In this document: piece after piece, positions 11,901-25,830 of the stretch | Numbering within the stretch: position 1 is the first letter of the stretch | Layout of the letters: every line of letters starts with the position of its first letter | Assembly: GCA_003344405.1 (NCBI GenBank) | Contig: NOWV01000269.1 | Location: 1 to 64,000, forward strand | DNA length: 64,000 nucleotides | Reading direction: 5' to 3' | From: Trichoplax sp. H2 | Lineage: Eukaryota > Placozoa > Uniplacotomia > Trichoplacea | Position numbers and translations under genes: made by a program | Notes under the pieces: model-generated | What the model saw: only the letters and a program-made list of their open reading frames with translations | The model's database searches: none | Told to the model about the DNA's origin: nothing

Positions 11901-14900
11901 GTCGATTATCGCTAATTACCGACTTTATTTTATCAGTGCTAATAAATGTGTCTGTTTCTATCGTCTGTATTTGACGATCTACTTTACTAACTTGGATATC
12001 TGGGTTGATATTAGGTACAATATTCAGTTTTGTCTTGAATTTTTGTATAGCTGCTAACACTTTCCTATGCAATACTATCTGGAAGTGATAAATCTTCTTG
12101 TCTAAGATATTGTATACAATAAGATTAACATATCTGCCGGTGTCGTCGATAATCTCAGTTTGGCTTACGCTAATAATTATTCCTTGATTTGTAAATACGT
12201 TCATAATAGTCGTTTTACCCACACTTTCAGGACCGGCAAAGATAATTTTAGTAAAATCATTACGACATTGTCCATCTTGTAGCGCTTCATTATAAGCTTT
12301 AATGTATTCTTTATCATTGATAGCTAAATTAATATTAATTGATCAAATTATTAACCACGATAGAAATATTTCCCAAAGTATAGTATTATTATGACCTATA
12401 AACCGTAAATAGTAATAAAAGTAGAGAGAGAGAGTGTAGTTAAAATTTCCTCACCTTCAGTATATGTGGAATTTTCACTTTTCAAATCCGTGTTTTCAAT
12501 CTTGAGACTACCATCTATTTAATAATTAATTAGTGAATGTAAATAAAATCTTGCGACTCACATCATTCAATAAATTAATTAATGCAGCATTTACCCTGTA
12601 AAATTTTCATCACATAACTCGATAATAATGGATTCGATTGGGCTTTCAGTAAGATATCGTTAAGATTCTTTGTTATTTTGTATAGTTTTAGATTAAAGAG
12701 GCTGGTTATTAATATTACCAAGTGGTTTTGGGATAGATTTTTCTTAAGCCAAAAATGCAGTATTTTGATGGCTAAAACCGAACTAGGACTTGGATGATGA
12801 CATTGCTCGATATATTGGATATCATCATTAGAAATGCCTAAATCGATTGATAAGTTTATCCACTTGTCTCCAATTTCGTTCGCAATAGTCGAATAACATT
12901 TCTCTATAGTGGAAGTTACAACATAATCCAAAATGGGTATTACGGTAATGTTAAATAGTATATGTGATATAAATATATTTATTTACGGATTGAGTTTGTG
13001 TAGATCAGTAGTCGATTACTACATATTATGAATGCTATTAATTTTCACAAATGTTTACTGTTAATTATTATCATTAGACTTTGGTATTAATTTACAGTAT
13101 TATAAATGTTACTGATAATGCCTTTCGATCAATTTTACTATTAATTACTAACCGTTAAAAATTTCTATTGCCTCTTTTTCTTTGTTGATATCCACATTAG
13201 TCGAGTTATCTCCAGCTTTCTTGTCATTTTGTTCAAATTCTACTGTAATACATATTTGAAATTTTAAGCAAATAACTCCAACATATATATATTTCACACT
13301 ATGAAATATGAACATATGCATGGTTGTTTTACTTGTGTATCATTTCGAACATATAAATGGTAGCTGACGACTTGAAAATAGTAATATTGCTGTTATATCA
13401 TTACTATAACTCACTACTATACATTTATCAAGATGGTATTGGCTTGAAGTTTATTTCAAGATCATCTATTTTTACTGGCAAGAATTATTTTAAGTCTTAT
13501 ATTTTGGTATGAATGATTTAATAAACAGAGCTACATCATTATATTTTACAACGTTACATCGATATTCAATATATTGTATAGACTACCATAACCTTGATTA
13601 TTACTTTGCATCGAGTGCTGTCCTTGGTATTTCAATTCTAGAGATAAAGATAAAGTATTATATCATAGTTCGAGCAACATATTAGAATAGTCTGACAGTT
13701 CTATTTCCAGACAAGATTTCTACTGATATTGTGCTACATTAACGTTCATTTTTTTGAATAACAAGTATTGTTAGCCAACTAGCTGGTAATATTTGATGTA
13801 AGTTATTTTCTGTGTCGGGTATGGTCTAAATTACTTGGATTTGTTTCGTTTAAGTGATATGGTGTATAACTTAATAATAAAAAATACATTGGAGAAGAAA
13901 ATTGTATTATAGATATTTTCCTAGTCTTTGCCCATGCTATTCTTATCTTGAATAATAATTATTTAAAACATGAACAGTTACAGTTACAGATGGAATCATA
14001 CTGACTCATTTTGTGTAAATGTCGATTTCTGCAACGTGATATTGCTTTAGTGTTTGTAGTATTGGAATGAAATCTCTTTATTATATTGAGTAAAGGGTGG
14101 AGTTCTAACAAAATTATTTCTTCTGTATGCAACAGTCTAAAAATAGTAGAATTTATTGCAATGTAATGATATTATGATACAAAAAATTGTATGGCTACTT
14201 GGAGTTAAACATAACGTCCATTGGCGAAAATACTCCACCAACTTATGTGTGCTGGATTTATTGCTGGTTAAATGAGCTATTTTAATTTATTAGTTGATCA
14301 GTAATATTGATGTCTAGTTACAAAAGAATAATTAGATGATACAAGTTCTAATTTTAAATTACCAATAAGAAAATGAACGTACATTATTTGTACTAGACGA
14401 AGTTTTATTGGAAATATTTCCCCCCTTTATACTACTGACTTATGGGTCAGAAAGAAATCTACAGTATGCAAGAACACGAACCAATTTGCAATATTAAAAT
14501 TGTTTGGCTCGTAAAATTGTTGATGTAGGGCGGCATTAACTTATTGCATGGAAATATTACAAAGTATGTAGCATAATTCCTAATTGTATTATGAAAAGTA
14601 TAACAGGAATTGTTCTTTATAAAAATTGAATAAATGAATGATAATTCTCTTGTTAACCCAAATATTATACTTGCCTGGATTATTCTATTTAAAAAAATTG
14701 ATTTCTTGTGTTGTAGTCATGAGTCGCTAATTTAGCATGAGATTATTTGTGACCTATTCTAATAACTATAGTAACGGCTGCGGACAGAAGGCAAGTATAT
14801 GAACGTAGCCTTTTAATTGGTTAGAATTATTGATTCTACTTATTGCTAAATCATTTGTCATATTTCTATTTACTTCCGTATAGGTAGCTTTGGTCCAAGA

Positions 14901-17561
14901 CTATATCGCGTTTTGATAAACTGATTTCAATACTTTTATGATACTGCAACAATCACTAATAAAATACTTCTATCGTTACTCTGTTTTTACTATTAATTAG
15001 CCAATCGATTTAATGTGATATAAATAAAGCATTAAGTTTTATCGATTTGTCTACTCGAAGAATGTATGCTTAAGTATTATACTAGTGCTTTAAATAGAAT
15101 CATTGAAATGGATTGATTATTCGTTTAATTTTGATGCATTAACAAGATTGAGCAAATAAGTTGGCTAGAACGATTATTCTACTAGTGAATTGAATTTTAA
15201 TGATGCATAAACTTACTATGGCGCTGTGTGTTATCGTTTATTCCAGTTTGACTTTCTTGGCTATTTTCTTTATCTGGTGAAAATAGGAGGTGAATATGCA
15301 TTAAATAGATGATGAATGGCTAGATTAGAGCTTAAAATCTAGTAATCACCTGGTGATGTTGTGGAATCATGAACTACTGTTTGATTGACTACATGTTCTT
15401 GTAAGGGCTGATGAATAACTTTGGCTGTTTCTGATGTAACAGTTCCTTTCTCATTTTCTTGTATTTGATTATTACATTCAGCAATTTGTTTGGCAACATG
15501 GAGGATTTGAGGGTGATTTTCTTCATAGACGTTGTGTAGAGAATCGATGGACTTTCGATAGAGTGAAATTGCTTGATGATAATTAGACTGTCGATGATCA
15601 ACTTGAGCTAGTTTTTCATAGCATTTGGCTGTATGAAGATGATTCTCACCTAGTGTTGCCAAAAGGACTTGCAATGACTTGCTATACATGAATCGAGCAT
15701 CATCGTATTTGCTTTGTTCAATATAGAGACTTCCAATGTTGATATATATTAAAGCAGTAGTTGGGTGATTGTTACCAAATTTTGTTAGATAAATCTTTAG
15801 TGATTTTTTTAACATTGATAGAGCATCTGTATGCTTATGTTGACTCTCATAGATTGCTGCAATGTTATTATATGTTACTGCAATATTTGGATGATTGTCA
15901 TTAGATTGCGTTAATTGAATCTTCAGTGATTTGTTATATAGTAATAGAGCATCTTCAGACTTTCCTTGGCGATAATAAGCAGTGGCAATGTTGGCATATG
16001 TTGAAGCAATACTTGGATGATTGTCGCCAAGTCGTGCTAATTTAATCTTGAGTGTTTTGTTATACATTAATAGAGCATCATTATATTTGCCTTGGTATTG
16101 ATAGACAGTTCCAATGCTGCCATACGTATTAGCAAGATCGGGACGATTACTATCATGTTGTGCTAGTTGAATCTTGAGTGATTTGTTCAGCATTGATAGA
16201 GCATCATTATACTTGCCTTGACCACTATAAATATCTCCAATTCTTTTATATGTAAAAGCAATACGAGGATGATTGCCACCAAGTTGTGATAATTGAATCT
16301 TGAGGGATTTGTTCAACATTGATAGAGCATCATCGTATTTGCTTTGCTTAGCATAGACACTTGCGATGTTGCTACATGATATAGCAATGTCGGGATGATC
16401 ATCACCAAGTTGTGTTAGTTCAATCTTGAGTGATTTGTTAAACATTAATAAAGCGTCATTATGCTTGCCTTGTTTATAATAGATACTTGCAATATTGGAA
16501 TAGATTGCAGCATTTGAATGATTGCCATTAGGGTGTGCTACTGCAATCTGTAGTGATTTGTCGAACATTAAAAGAGCATCATCGAATTTGCCTTGCTGAT
16601 AGTAGACACTTCCAATATTGCAATAGGTATTAGCAATTTCTGGATGATTGTCATCGCCTTGCATTAATTTAATCTTCAATGATTTCTTGTACATTGACAG
16701 GGCATCATTATGTTTGCCTTGATGCAGATAAACAACTCCAATGCTATTATACCTATTAGCAACATCAGGATGATTTTCACCAAGTTGTTCTATTTTAATC
16801 TTCAGTGATGCGTAATACATTGATAGAGCGTTATTATACTTGCCTTGATGACTGTAAGTATCGCCAAAGTTGCGGTATGTTAGAGCAAGACTTGGATGAT
16901 TGTCACCAAGATGTACTAGTTGAATCTTTAGAGATTTATTAAGCATCGATAAAGCCTCCTCGTGCTTGCTTTGAAGATTATAGGTTCTTGCAATGCTATC
17001 GTATGTTTGAGCAATATTTAGATGATCGTCACCAAATATTACTAATTGCATCTTCAACGATTTGTTAAACATTGATAGAGCCTCATCATGCTTTCTTTGA
17101 TCATTATAGACATCTCCAATTGCACGATAGGACTTACTTATAATGCTATGTTCATTTCCGAAGCATTTTAGTCTCATTTTAAGTGATTTATTAAAATCAA
17201 TCAAAGCTCCACTGTAATCGCCTTGTATCCGTTTAATAAGCCCCTGATTATTTAAACATGTTGAAATTTTCACTTCATCTTGTAGTTGCTTAGCTAATTC
17301 CTCTGCTTTTCTGTTCCATTTATCGGCTTTTACCAATTCATGTTGATGTAAATAACAATAAGTTATGTTGAGATAAATACTACATTCAAGTTGCTGATAA
17401 TCATTATCACTACTCTTGGATATCCATTGAATTTTAGTTACAGCTTCTATGAAATAGGATAGCGCTTGTTCATAGTTTTCTTCATCTCGAGATTTCTCAC
17501 CATTTTGATTCATGGATTTGATTTCGTCGAGGACAGTTGAATTAGTAGATAAACTAGTCAT
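8984..17561 (-). CDS. TPR-Death-Roc-COR-Death protein (ROCO family, NLR-like layout)
   Basis: Eight exons on the minus strand join in phase: 17561-15350, 15273-15217, 13242-13153, 12903-12595, 12514-12455, 12323-10137, 9871-9728 and 9240-8984. The total is 5316 nt, or 1771 residues. Every intron is phase 1 and GT-AG. Residues ~50-700 hold about 14 TPR units of 42 residues of the kinesin-light-chain type (core GKHNDALSMYNKSLKI, spacer LGDNHP). Residues ~787-885 form a Death domain. Residues 940-947 are the Roc P-loop GPESVGKT, 1099-1103 the switch II DFGGQ, and 1188-1191 the SHGD specificity motif. COR follows (about 1240-1540; LHDIGDIVYCRKKGVEE). Cys 1588, 1591, 1611 and 1614 form a CxxC...CxxC, probably zinc-binding. 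Exon 7 repeats part of that segment without cysteines. Exon 8 is a second Death domain. DAPK1 shares the Roc-COR-Death order. The likely role is a GTP-switched signalling scaffold. The weakest join is the 1.97-kb intron 13243-15216, which could hide further exons or separate two genes. Confidence 0.75.
13243..15216. other. Long intron of the TPR-Roc-COR gene, or boundary between two genes
   Basis: This is 1974 bases of AT-rich sequence with no ORF of 60 codons on either strand. In the single-gene model it is intron 2, much longer than the other introns of the gene. No alternative terminal stop, start ATG or promoter was identified on the minus strand. The flanking exons match in phase: CAT A| joins TA GAA to give His-Ile-Glu. 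Confidence 0.4.
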
Positions 17562-18043
17562 ACTTCAGTCTATAGCAAGATTAAAAGCGTATAGCTTGAT
17601 GAAATAGACAGCGATGCACTACTGAAGAGATTATACTTTTGATAGCTGCTCAAATGATAGAGTTCACATGCATTGCATCGCATGCAGGTTTAAAAGAAAA
17701 TAACATAACGTACTGTAATAAGAGAATAGGAATGAATGTTTTCTTTCACGATGGTCTCATTTGAACTACAAATAATGTTTAAATTTGTTATTATCCAAGT
17801 GGGGAATAATTATAACATTATTGGCGATTATGCATTCATCATATCATCAAGAATTACCAAGAATAATTAACGTTGTTGAAGAAATATTGTATATTCTCTG
17901 TTGTGCAGTAATCATTATCGGGGAAAATTGGTGCAAGACTATAGAAACGAGAGCGGCATAATTAAGTCAGATCGCTAAAATAAAGTAGAAAAAGTAGAAA
18001 GTGTGTAACGTTATACGGTTATTGAAAACAAGATAGGAATTAT
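17562..18043. other. Upstream region of the TPR-Roc-COR gene
   Basis: AT-rich spacer between the initiator ATG (17561, minus strand) and the decayed TPR copy. It probably contains the promoter. No specific element is recognised. Confidence 0.3.
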
Positions 18044-18455
18044 TCGATAGAGTAAGATTGCTTGGTGATAATTAGACTGTCGGCGATAGACTGCGGCTAG
18101 TTTTTGATGACATTGCTTAATATAAGGATGATTCTCACCTAATATTGCTAAATAAACTTGCAATGCCTAGTATTAGATGGAAAGAGGATCATTGAATTTT
18201 CTGTGTCTGTAACAAGTTAATCCACTATTGACATACGTTCCAGCAATATTTGGATGATTGTTGCCAAATGCTGCTTGATAAATCTTGATTGATTTGTTAT
18301 ACATTGATACAGTAGAGTGTCTTTACACTTGCCTTTTTTTCTGATAGATAGTTGCAATATTATTGTATATTATAGCAATAATTGGATGGTTGTCACCAAG
18401 TTGCACTATTTCTAGCTGTAATGATTTGTTATGCATTGATAGATCGTCATCACTT
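18044..18455 (-). pseudogene. Decayed TPR-repeat fragment, relic of a duplicated TPR gene
   Basis: The sequence resembles the 3' part of the TPR exon at about 15555-16450 on the same strand. Shared strings include TTGATAATTAGACTGTCG-like, GATGATTCTCACCTA and the repeat boundary TTGGATGATTGTTGCCAA. Read on the minus strand it gives recognisable TPR pieces such as LQLEIVQLGDNHP, but with stops, small indels and frame changes between units, so no ORF of 60 codons survives. About four units are represented. It lies just upstream of the intact gene in the same orientation, as expected for a tandem duplicate that decayed. Confidence 0.75.
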
Positions 18456-19856
18456 ATGTAGCAATTTATTCTATCTTTAAACGTTCAATTCTTCTTTTTG
18501 ATATCATTCATCCCTCCTTGTCTTATACCGAACATCAAATCCATCGGTTGCTTGAACATAAAGTACTTCTTAGAAATTCTGTAAAATGATGTAACATGTG
18601 CAGGCAAATTTGTTCAATACCAGCACATTATCATTGCTATAGAAGCAAGTCTAACAAGAGCAAAAGAGACAAACACAAATTCATAATTATAAATAGATTA
18701 TCTTATGTATGTTTTATTAACTAATTTGTTAATACACGGGCTTCTGTAAAACAGGTACACATTTAAAATTTTTATATTTAGCAACAAAATTTACTTCGTT
18801 ATCAAGTCAAGGCCAAACTCTTTATCATAGAGACATATGTAAACAATTGGTCGAGCTATCATAGAATAGATGTATTATTATATTTATACTCAATACGTAC
18901 TATGTAATAAAGAAAGTATGAATATTAGCCTGTTTACTTTTAAGCGTGGACAACCGTGCATAATCATTTTAAGAAATGAGCTTAACAACAGCAGGATGAT
19001 AGCATTCCATTCTGACTTGGGAAGTATTGGATAAAATAGACTAAGCTGAAAACATGGAATATAAATGATACAATATGAATGAACACTTTGTTGAAGACCA
19101 TCGTAGATATTGATACAGTAGTTAATATCATTACAGACACAAGGTTAATGATAAGGCATTGCTAATTAATTTATATAAAATTAAAAAGTTGACATTTATC
19201 AGAACTTTCCCTGACCGCTCAAGGTAGTTCGCAGCAGTATTCGAAATAGAACCATAATGACTGCTATGAGCGTAAATAATGGTACAATACTGCTAGTATT
19301 ATATTTACAGCATGATATGGTAGCAGACACAAAAAAATAGAGTGTTACTATAGCGTACTCAATGTCTATTCTGGTCGATAATTGTGCAGACGATAAGTTT
19401 ACAAATCGGTAAGCGGAGATTGCATGGAATACACAAAGACGTAATAGCATCTGCAGTCTCTTCCCGTACTGTCTATGCAATCGATTACAGAACCAGCTAA
19501 TTCTTTATATATAATTTTAAAACCAAAATAGTATCTTTTTTCCTATGTCTTGCTACATCATTCCGTGCTGGGGTACAGTATTATATCACTCGATGATAAT
19601 TTAGTAAAGATACACCGATAGCTAGCTATCTCGAATGTAGAATTTGATGCCGGAATACAATAAACAATTTTATGTACAATACAATTATTATTATTGTTAT
19701 GAGTTGTAAGCTGCTGCTACATAATCTTACTGTAATAAATGATATCTACAGCATCAACTGTTGAAGACGACAATCAGAACATTTATTCTGATGTGAGAAA
19801 TTTAAGTTATCGTTATCTATTTACATTTTTAATGTATAATGTTATCATGATGGGTT
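18456..19856. other. Intergenic between KLF 3' end and TPR relic
   Basis: AT-rich. A minus-strand AATAAA at 19792-19797 lies 60 bases past the KLF stop codon and is its likely poly(A) signal. A hydrophobic open frame at 19199-19480 (minus) has no ATG at its start and no clear splice partners, so it is not called. Nothing else is seen. Confidence 0.4.
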
Positions 19857-21002
<1,146 letters not shown>

Positions 21003-21682
21003 CTGTAAAAACAGTGATATTACATTAAAAACAACTAAGCTAGGATTTTAGATCGACTCGTGGTTAGAGCCCGATTCAGATTCTGATTCTTACGATTGAA
21101 AACTGGATAAATTATGCGTGTTTACCAAAACTGCCTGTAACTATAGGCAATATCTTGCTAAGGCATCATTAAATGTAATTTGAATCTTAACTATTTTTAC
21201 ATTATCAATATGTTGTGGCTGATGCGAGAGGTTTATTGTAAGCAGATTCTAATAACGACAAAGAGTTTCCGATTCTTCCATTAAAGGATACTTGGCTGTG
21301 TCAATTAATGCTACTACTATAAAATGAATAAACTGCAGCATAGGTAAATTCTTGCCGTGACAGGATTTAACGAGAGTAAATTTTTAATTTTTCACTTTAA
21401 CGACCGAATGCAAAGTACAGCTTATGCGACGGTTGAACAGTCTAATTTTAAGCCGATTCAATTAACTAAGTCTCTCAATTTCTACTAAAGGATACAAACA
21501 AAGAAACTACATTATCTACACTTTCTACAAGTTGAAACTTAGGGAAGTTATCGAAAATCAACATTCTTGCCAATTCACTATTAACTGCTGCAAATCTTTA
21601 AATTTTTGTAACAAATATTCACAATAACGGTTATGACTATGAATGAAGAGATTTAATATACGAGTATACTGATAGAATTTAC

Positions 21683-21702
21683 CTGCTTAGAATTATTTTT
21701 TC
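21683..21702 (-). CDS. Possible 20-nt internal exon of the KLF gene
   Basis: On the minus strand, acceptor cttatagag and donor CAG|gtaaat bound a 20-base exon. If entered in phase 1 it encodes GKNNSKQ and leaves in phase 0. That exactly links the candidate first exon (24598-24661, phase 1 end) to the KLF exon at 21002 (phase 0 start). The match of phases is the only support. A two-base earlier acceptor (tatag) would break the frame. Low confidence. Confidence 0.25.
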
Positions 21703-24597
21703 CTCTATAAGTGAAAATAAACAAATAGAAAGTAAGACGTTAACAATTCATTAATAGCATCATTAAATAGGCCATATTGCACAGTCATATCATTTTCAAT
21801 ATTTTTAAAGAAAAAGCGACACCTTACGTCCATCTCATTCTAAAATCTTGAATATTACAACATTTAAGCTCAATGGTGACGCTACTAATCATCAGAAATT
21901 ATCCTTATAGTATTTTTGCCATTCTCTACTTGCACGTGGATGGAACTGCGATGAAGAATATGGGGCACGAGATCATTTGGTGACAAGACTATCAACAGAT
22001 TCATTAACTAGTCACCGTCTAGGATAGCAGTATGTATTGCTAGATCGATTATCCAATCTGGCTAAACAAAGGTGATAAAACTTTAACAACCGACATTGGA
22101 AAGGAATGTACAGTATTTGTTGGCAAAGGGGCTTACAACAAAATTGGTGTAACCAATAATAAAACCCCAGGTTGAATTCTTGATATCATCTAATCACATA
22201 ATGAAAAATACAACAGCTACTTTGATTATTCTTATCTTGTCAGAGAACATTTGCTGAATGTTACTGTTCATCAAGGGCCATTCAAGTACTTTTAAGGCTG
22301 GGCATTCTATTATTTTAGCATTTACTGTAATACTAGATAAAGGGAGCAGGTATAATTTAAGACAAGTTAATCAGACAGCGTTATCAATTCTATGAGTTGC
22401 ATTTTTATGAACAATTTCATTACGCTTAAAATTAAAGTATAGTGTAGTGTAGACAGGTACTATCCGATATACAGTAGTTTAGAAACGCAATAGCATTGAC
22501 ATCAACTATAAGAAAGATAGTTATCGATACTCGTGGCAGCTAGTCATCATAGCAGACCCATTTTATTTCGAGTAATGTATGCAATGGCTATTCAATTCTA
22601 TGAAGGTAGTTAATATTTGCTAATCGAATTCATTACACAATACATGATTAAACGGAAATTTCCAAATTCAATAATCCAATGTTGATATGATTTACAAGTT
22701 CATATTGATACTACTGTGTAGCAAGGGTGTCGATGACTAACAATAACGGTCGAAATGACTGAAAGCTTGCAAATCAGCAAGTCGAAAAAGAAACGCTTAC
22801 AAGAGATAGTAGGTAATCAATCTGATATCATGAAGCGAGATATTGATTGTATTCTTACGAGCCACACTTGTCATAAAGCTCATTGCAATATTACGGAATA
22901 AGGCATTATTAAAACGGATGAAAGGAAAATATTGGGGAGTATCTTGTTCTATCCTTAGATTCAAATATAATTCTATTGACAACTATTCCCAACAGTTTGG
23001 AATTGATGTAAGATCCCTTTTAACTATGCCTAGCATCAATTTGATAATTGCTTATCAGGCAATTTTCAAAGGCAGGCCATCTACTGATGATTATAATTAA
23101 TCATGTTTAGAATGGATTAGGAGAGCAGTAAAAGGTGGATGATATTTTCAACCCTATCGATTCTTTTACCCCTATGTTTTCAACTAATCATTCACTTTAT
23201 GAAGGGAAAGAACATAGACAAGTACGCGTTGAAAGATTCAAGTAGCAACGATTTTATAGTCATTATAATCCTTTCATTTCGATTTATAACATTCAGTAAT
23301 TACATGGCGTAACCCAATTCTGGTCATGTCTAAAACATACTAGAAATATGCTCCAATTGATATCTTTGGAGAGAAAGTCTTTATCATATAGTTATAGGGT
23401 GAGAAACAATGTAGGATGGTTAATTCAATAATATCAGAAAAATGGTGAAGGGAGTAGATGCAAAGTATTCCAATTTCTACACAACTCTATCCTACCTGTC
23501 ATGATGACTTGTAGAATTGTTGGCATCATGTTGATTTCCTAACAATCACAAGGTAATACAAGATTAGCAGTTCAAATTAAATGAAGGGGTGAAAAATTTG
23601 AAACCAGTTGATTCATGATCGGTTGAGGGAAATGATTGCTTTTAATGGAATTCTACATAGGGCGTAATCCATTTGTACTAGTTACCATATTATTATAATA
23701 GTGAAATAAACGATGCAAATCAGTTTCAATGTAACTATTGATCCAATTTCAATTCAACGATGGAAATGGCGCCATAACTCAAATGTGGGTCGGTTCACCA
23801 TGTTGAAAGAATTGGACGATTTGAAAATTTGGGTTTAAAAGTAAGGTAAGGTAAAATTCAATGAACTCGTAGGCCATCATAATAGTCCATAATGGGTATC
23901 ATTACTAGCAATGATTGGAAACGATTCCACAGCAGGCTGTACAGTGTACATTAACTCGCATCAAGACTTTGGGATTAATAGATAGAATGATAGGCAATAT
24001 TCTCGCGTCAAGACGTTGGATAGACAGAGTGATGATCATTGGCTGCAGCTGATGATTTCATTCTGAAAATAATTTTGGTTGATCATCATCATCCTTGTCT
24101 AGAAGTGGGATTTGAGATCAGAATAAAGCAGGAAATGAATTCAAATTATTCCATATCCAAATCCAGTGCAAGATTAGCGATGGGTCAAGTGAAAAGGATG
24201 ATGTTGATTTTTGCAGCAGCACACCTCTACGATAGCGGACCTACCATTCATTTCCATTTCTATCAGCATGCATCATCCATGCAATAGCGATCATCGAGGG
24301 GCAAATGAACAAAGATTAACTCCATGCAATAGAGCTACAGTAGAATTATTCTATCCATCATTGAGTTTGTATCTTGTATGCTACTGTCATGGTAAAAATA
24401 GACAGGAGGAGAGGAAAGAGAGAGTGGAGAAAAGCATGATGCGATTGGCTTGCAAATAGGGTAGAAATGCAATTGGCTGATGAAATGTTTACACTATGTT
24501 GGATTCAAGGAGGATGAACTGGATCTTGATGAATCCGTGACATTGCACCATGGATTCAATTAGGGTTTGGTAATGCACACGAGCCGATCTAGTTTAC
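21703..24597. other. Gene-poor interval, possibly KLF first intron
   Basis: About 2.9 kb without a supported coding exon. Several 60-85 codon ORFs on the plus strand (for example 22843-23100 and 24039-24287) show no domain, no codon-use signature and no splice context. If the first-exon assignment is right, this is KLF intron 1. Confidence 0.35.
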
Positions 24598-24661
24598 CTC
24601 TGCCTCTCTTTTTGCTGTCAATATTGGCTTTTCCTTCTTGCTGGCTCATCATCGACGCCAT
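24598..24661 (-). CDS. First coding exon of a minus-strand gene, perhaps KLF
   Basis: On the minus strand, an ATG at 24661-24659 (context CTTAAGATGGCG) opens MASMMSQQEGKANIDSKKRG, then Arg and a strong donor CAGAG|gtaaac, ending in phase 1. The surrounding 24.6-25.1 kb is richer in G+C than the rest and lies in the gap between this exon and ZCCHC10, as a shared promoter would. Joining it through the 20-nt exon to the KLF exons gives a continuous 248-residue protein. It could instead begin another gene. Confidence 0.45.
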
Positions 24662-24901
24662 CTTAAGGACTTTCTAACGGCCACACCTGTATACAAGACC
24701 GTCATGCTTTGCGCTACGGCACACCTTCCACAGTGGTTGCCATAGCGACCAACGTCTGGAGTAGACGCTGTAGGCTCATTGGGTGAAAAATGCGCCACAA
24801 GTAGGACTGCAATTATTCAAATGAGTATTTAAAACAAGTTGTTTGTTGTTAATTCGTTGTTTGTGAAGCTGTTGATAGAATGGGCTAGTTAGTGATCATG
24901 T

Positions 24902-24941
24902 CGGCAAGGACTGTTGATGTTGGATGACAACAGTCTTGCCG
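24902..24941. repeat. Hairpin-forming inverted repeat upstream of the KLF first exon
   Basis: The left arm CGGCAAGGACTGTTG and right arm CAACAGTCTTGCCG pair over 14 bp with one bulged G around an 11-base loop. It sits 240 bases upstream of the candidate first exon of the minus-strand gene. It could be a regulatory dyad or an RNA stem. No function is shown. Confidence 0.5.
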
Positions 24942-25409
24942 GCGTTGCAATATCCCACTGGTGTATCATGGACTAGGACAAGCAAAGGAAAAACCTTCCA
25001 CCTTTTGGTTGTCTATGGCTGTACCTAGCCACCAGCGCTCGAGTTTTGCGTTGGGTGAGCTTTCTTAGCAATTCATCGGAGGCTCTTAATGACTGTATAA
25101 TGAACCGTTGCATGACCCATTAATCAGCGTGTTGTAACTTACTCATGCGATGCAAATAGATGAATATCATCCAGTTCATGCTGCCATTAGATCATGAAAT
25201 ACACTACAGTACGGGATGCCTTTCTCTGCTCGCGTCCTTCAGTACAAAATCATGTCGAGACCTATCCCATTTTGGGTCATTCTGCTATACGGTTTCGACG
25301 AAACCGTCGACCATACTGCACAAAACCAACCTGGTATCGACAGCAATGCGCATGTTTCTCATGGATAGTATAGTGGGCCATGACAGACATGGGATACAGT
25401 TGAAATGAC

Positions 25410-25830
25410 CACAAAACAATCGATTACTTACCTGTTTCAGTAGAGTATATGGCGCTTTCCGTCCTTCCTTCCTTTCCTACAGTACCACAGTGTACAGTAC
25501 AGTACAATACTGTTGCTGCGTGCAGTACAGTACTCTAGTGGACAGGAATGTTGACTGGTGTGAATCCACTTATTCTCATCTGCTTCATACTATTACATAC
25601 ACGTGATACAGCTGAAATGACCATTAAAAATAGTAATCGATTACCTACAGTATTTTAGTACGGCAACTGACGCTTTCCGTCCTTCCTTCCTTTCCTACAG
25701 TACCTAATACACATAGCATTGTATTGTACACTGTACACTGTACAGTCCATAGTCTACTCTGGCAGCGTACAGTACTCCGCTGGACTGGTGTCAATCCACT
25801 TCTTCTCATCTGCGCCATACTGTACTGTAT
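25410..25830. repeat. Tandem duplication with TACTGTAC/TACAGTAC clusters
   Basis: The marker CTTTCCGTCCTTCCTTCCTT occurs at 25455 and 25673 (218 bases apart). It is followed each time by a run of TACAGTAC-type motifs and then by a diverged shared tail (TCCACTTCTTCTCATCTGC-like). Two copies of about 218 bp therefore lie 245 bases upstream of the ZCCHC10 ATG. The palindromic core is the same as in the 360-2170 block. Confidence 0.75.

Noticed and set aside
19199-19480. Minus-strand hydrophobic ORF of 93 codons
   Set aside because: No ATG at the start, no clear upstream exon and no family; possible membrane exon, but not supportable.
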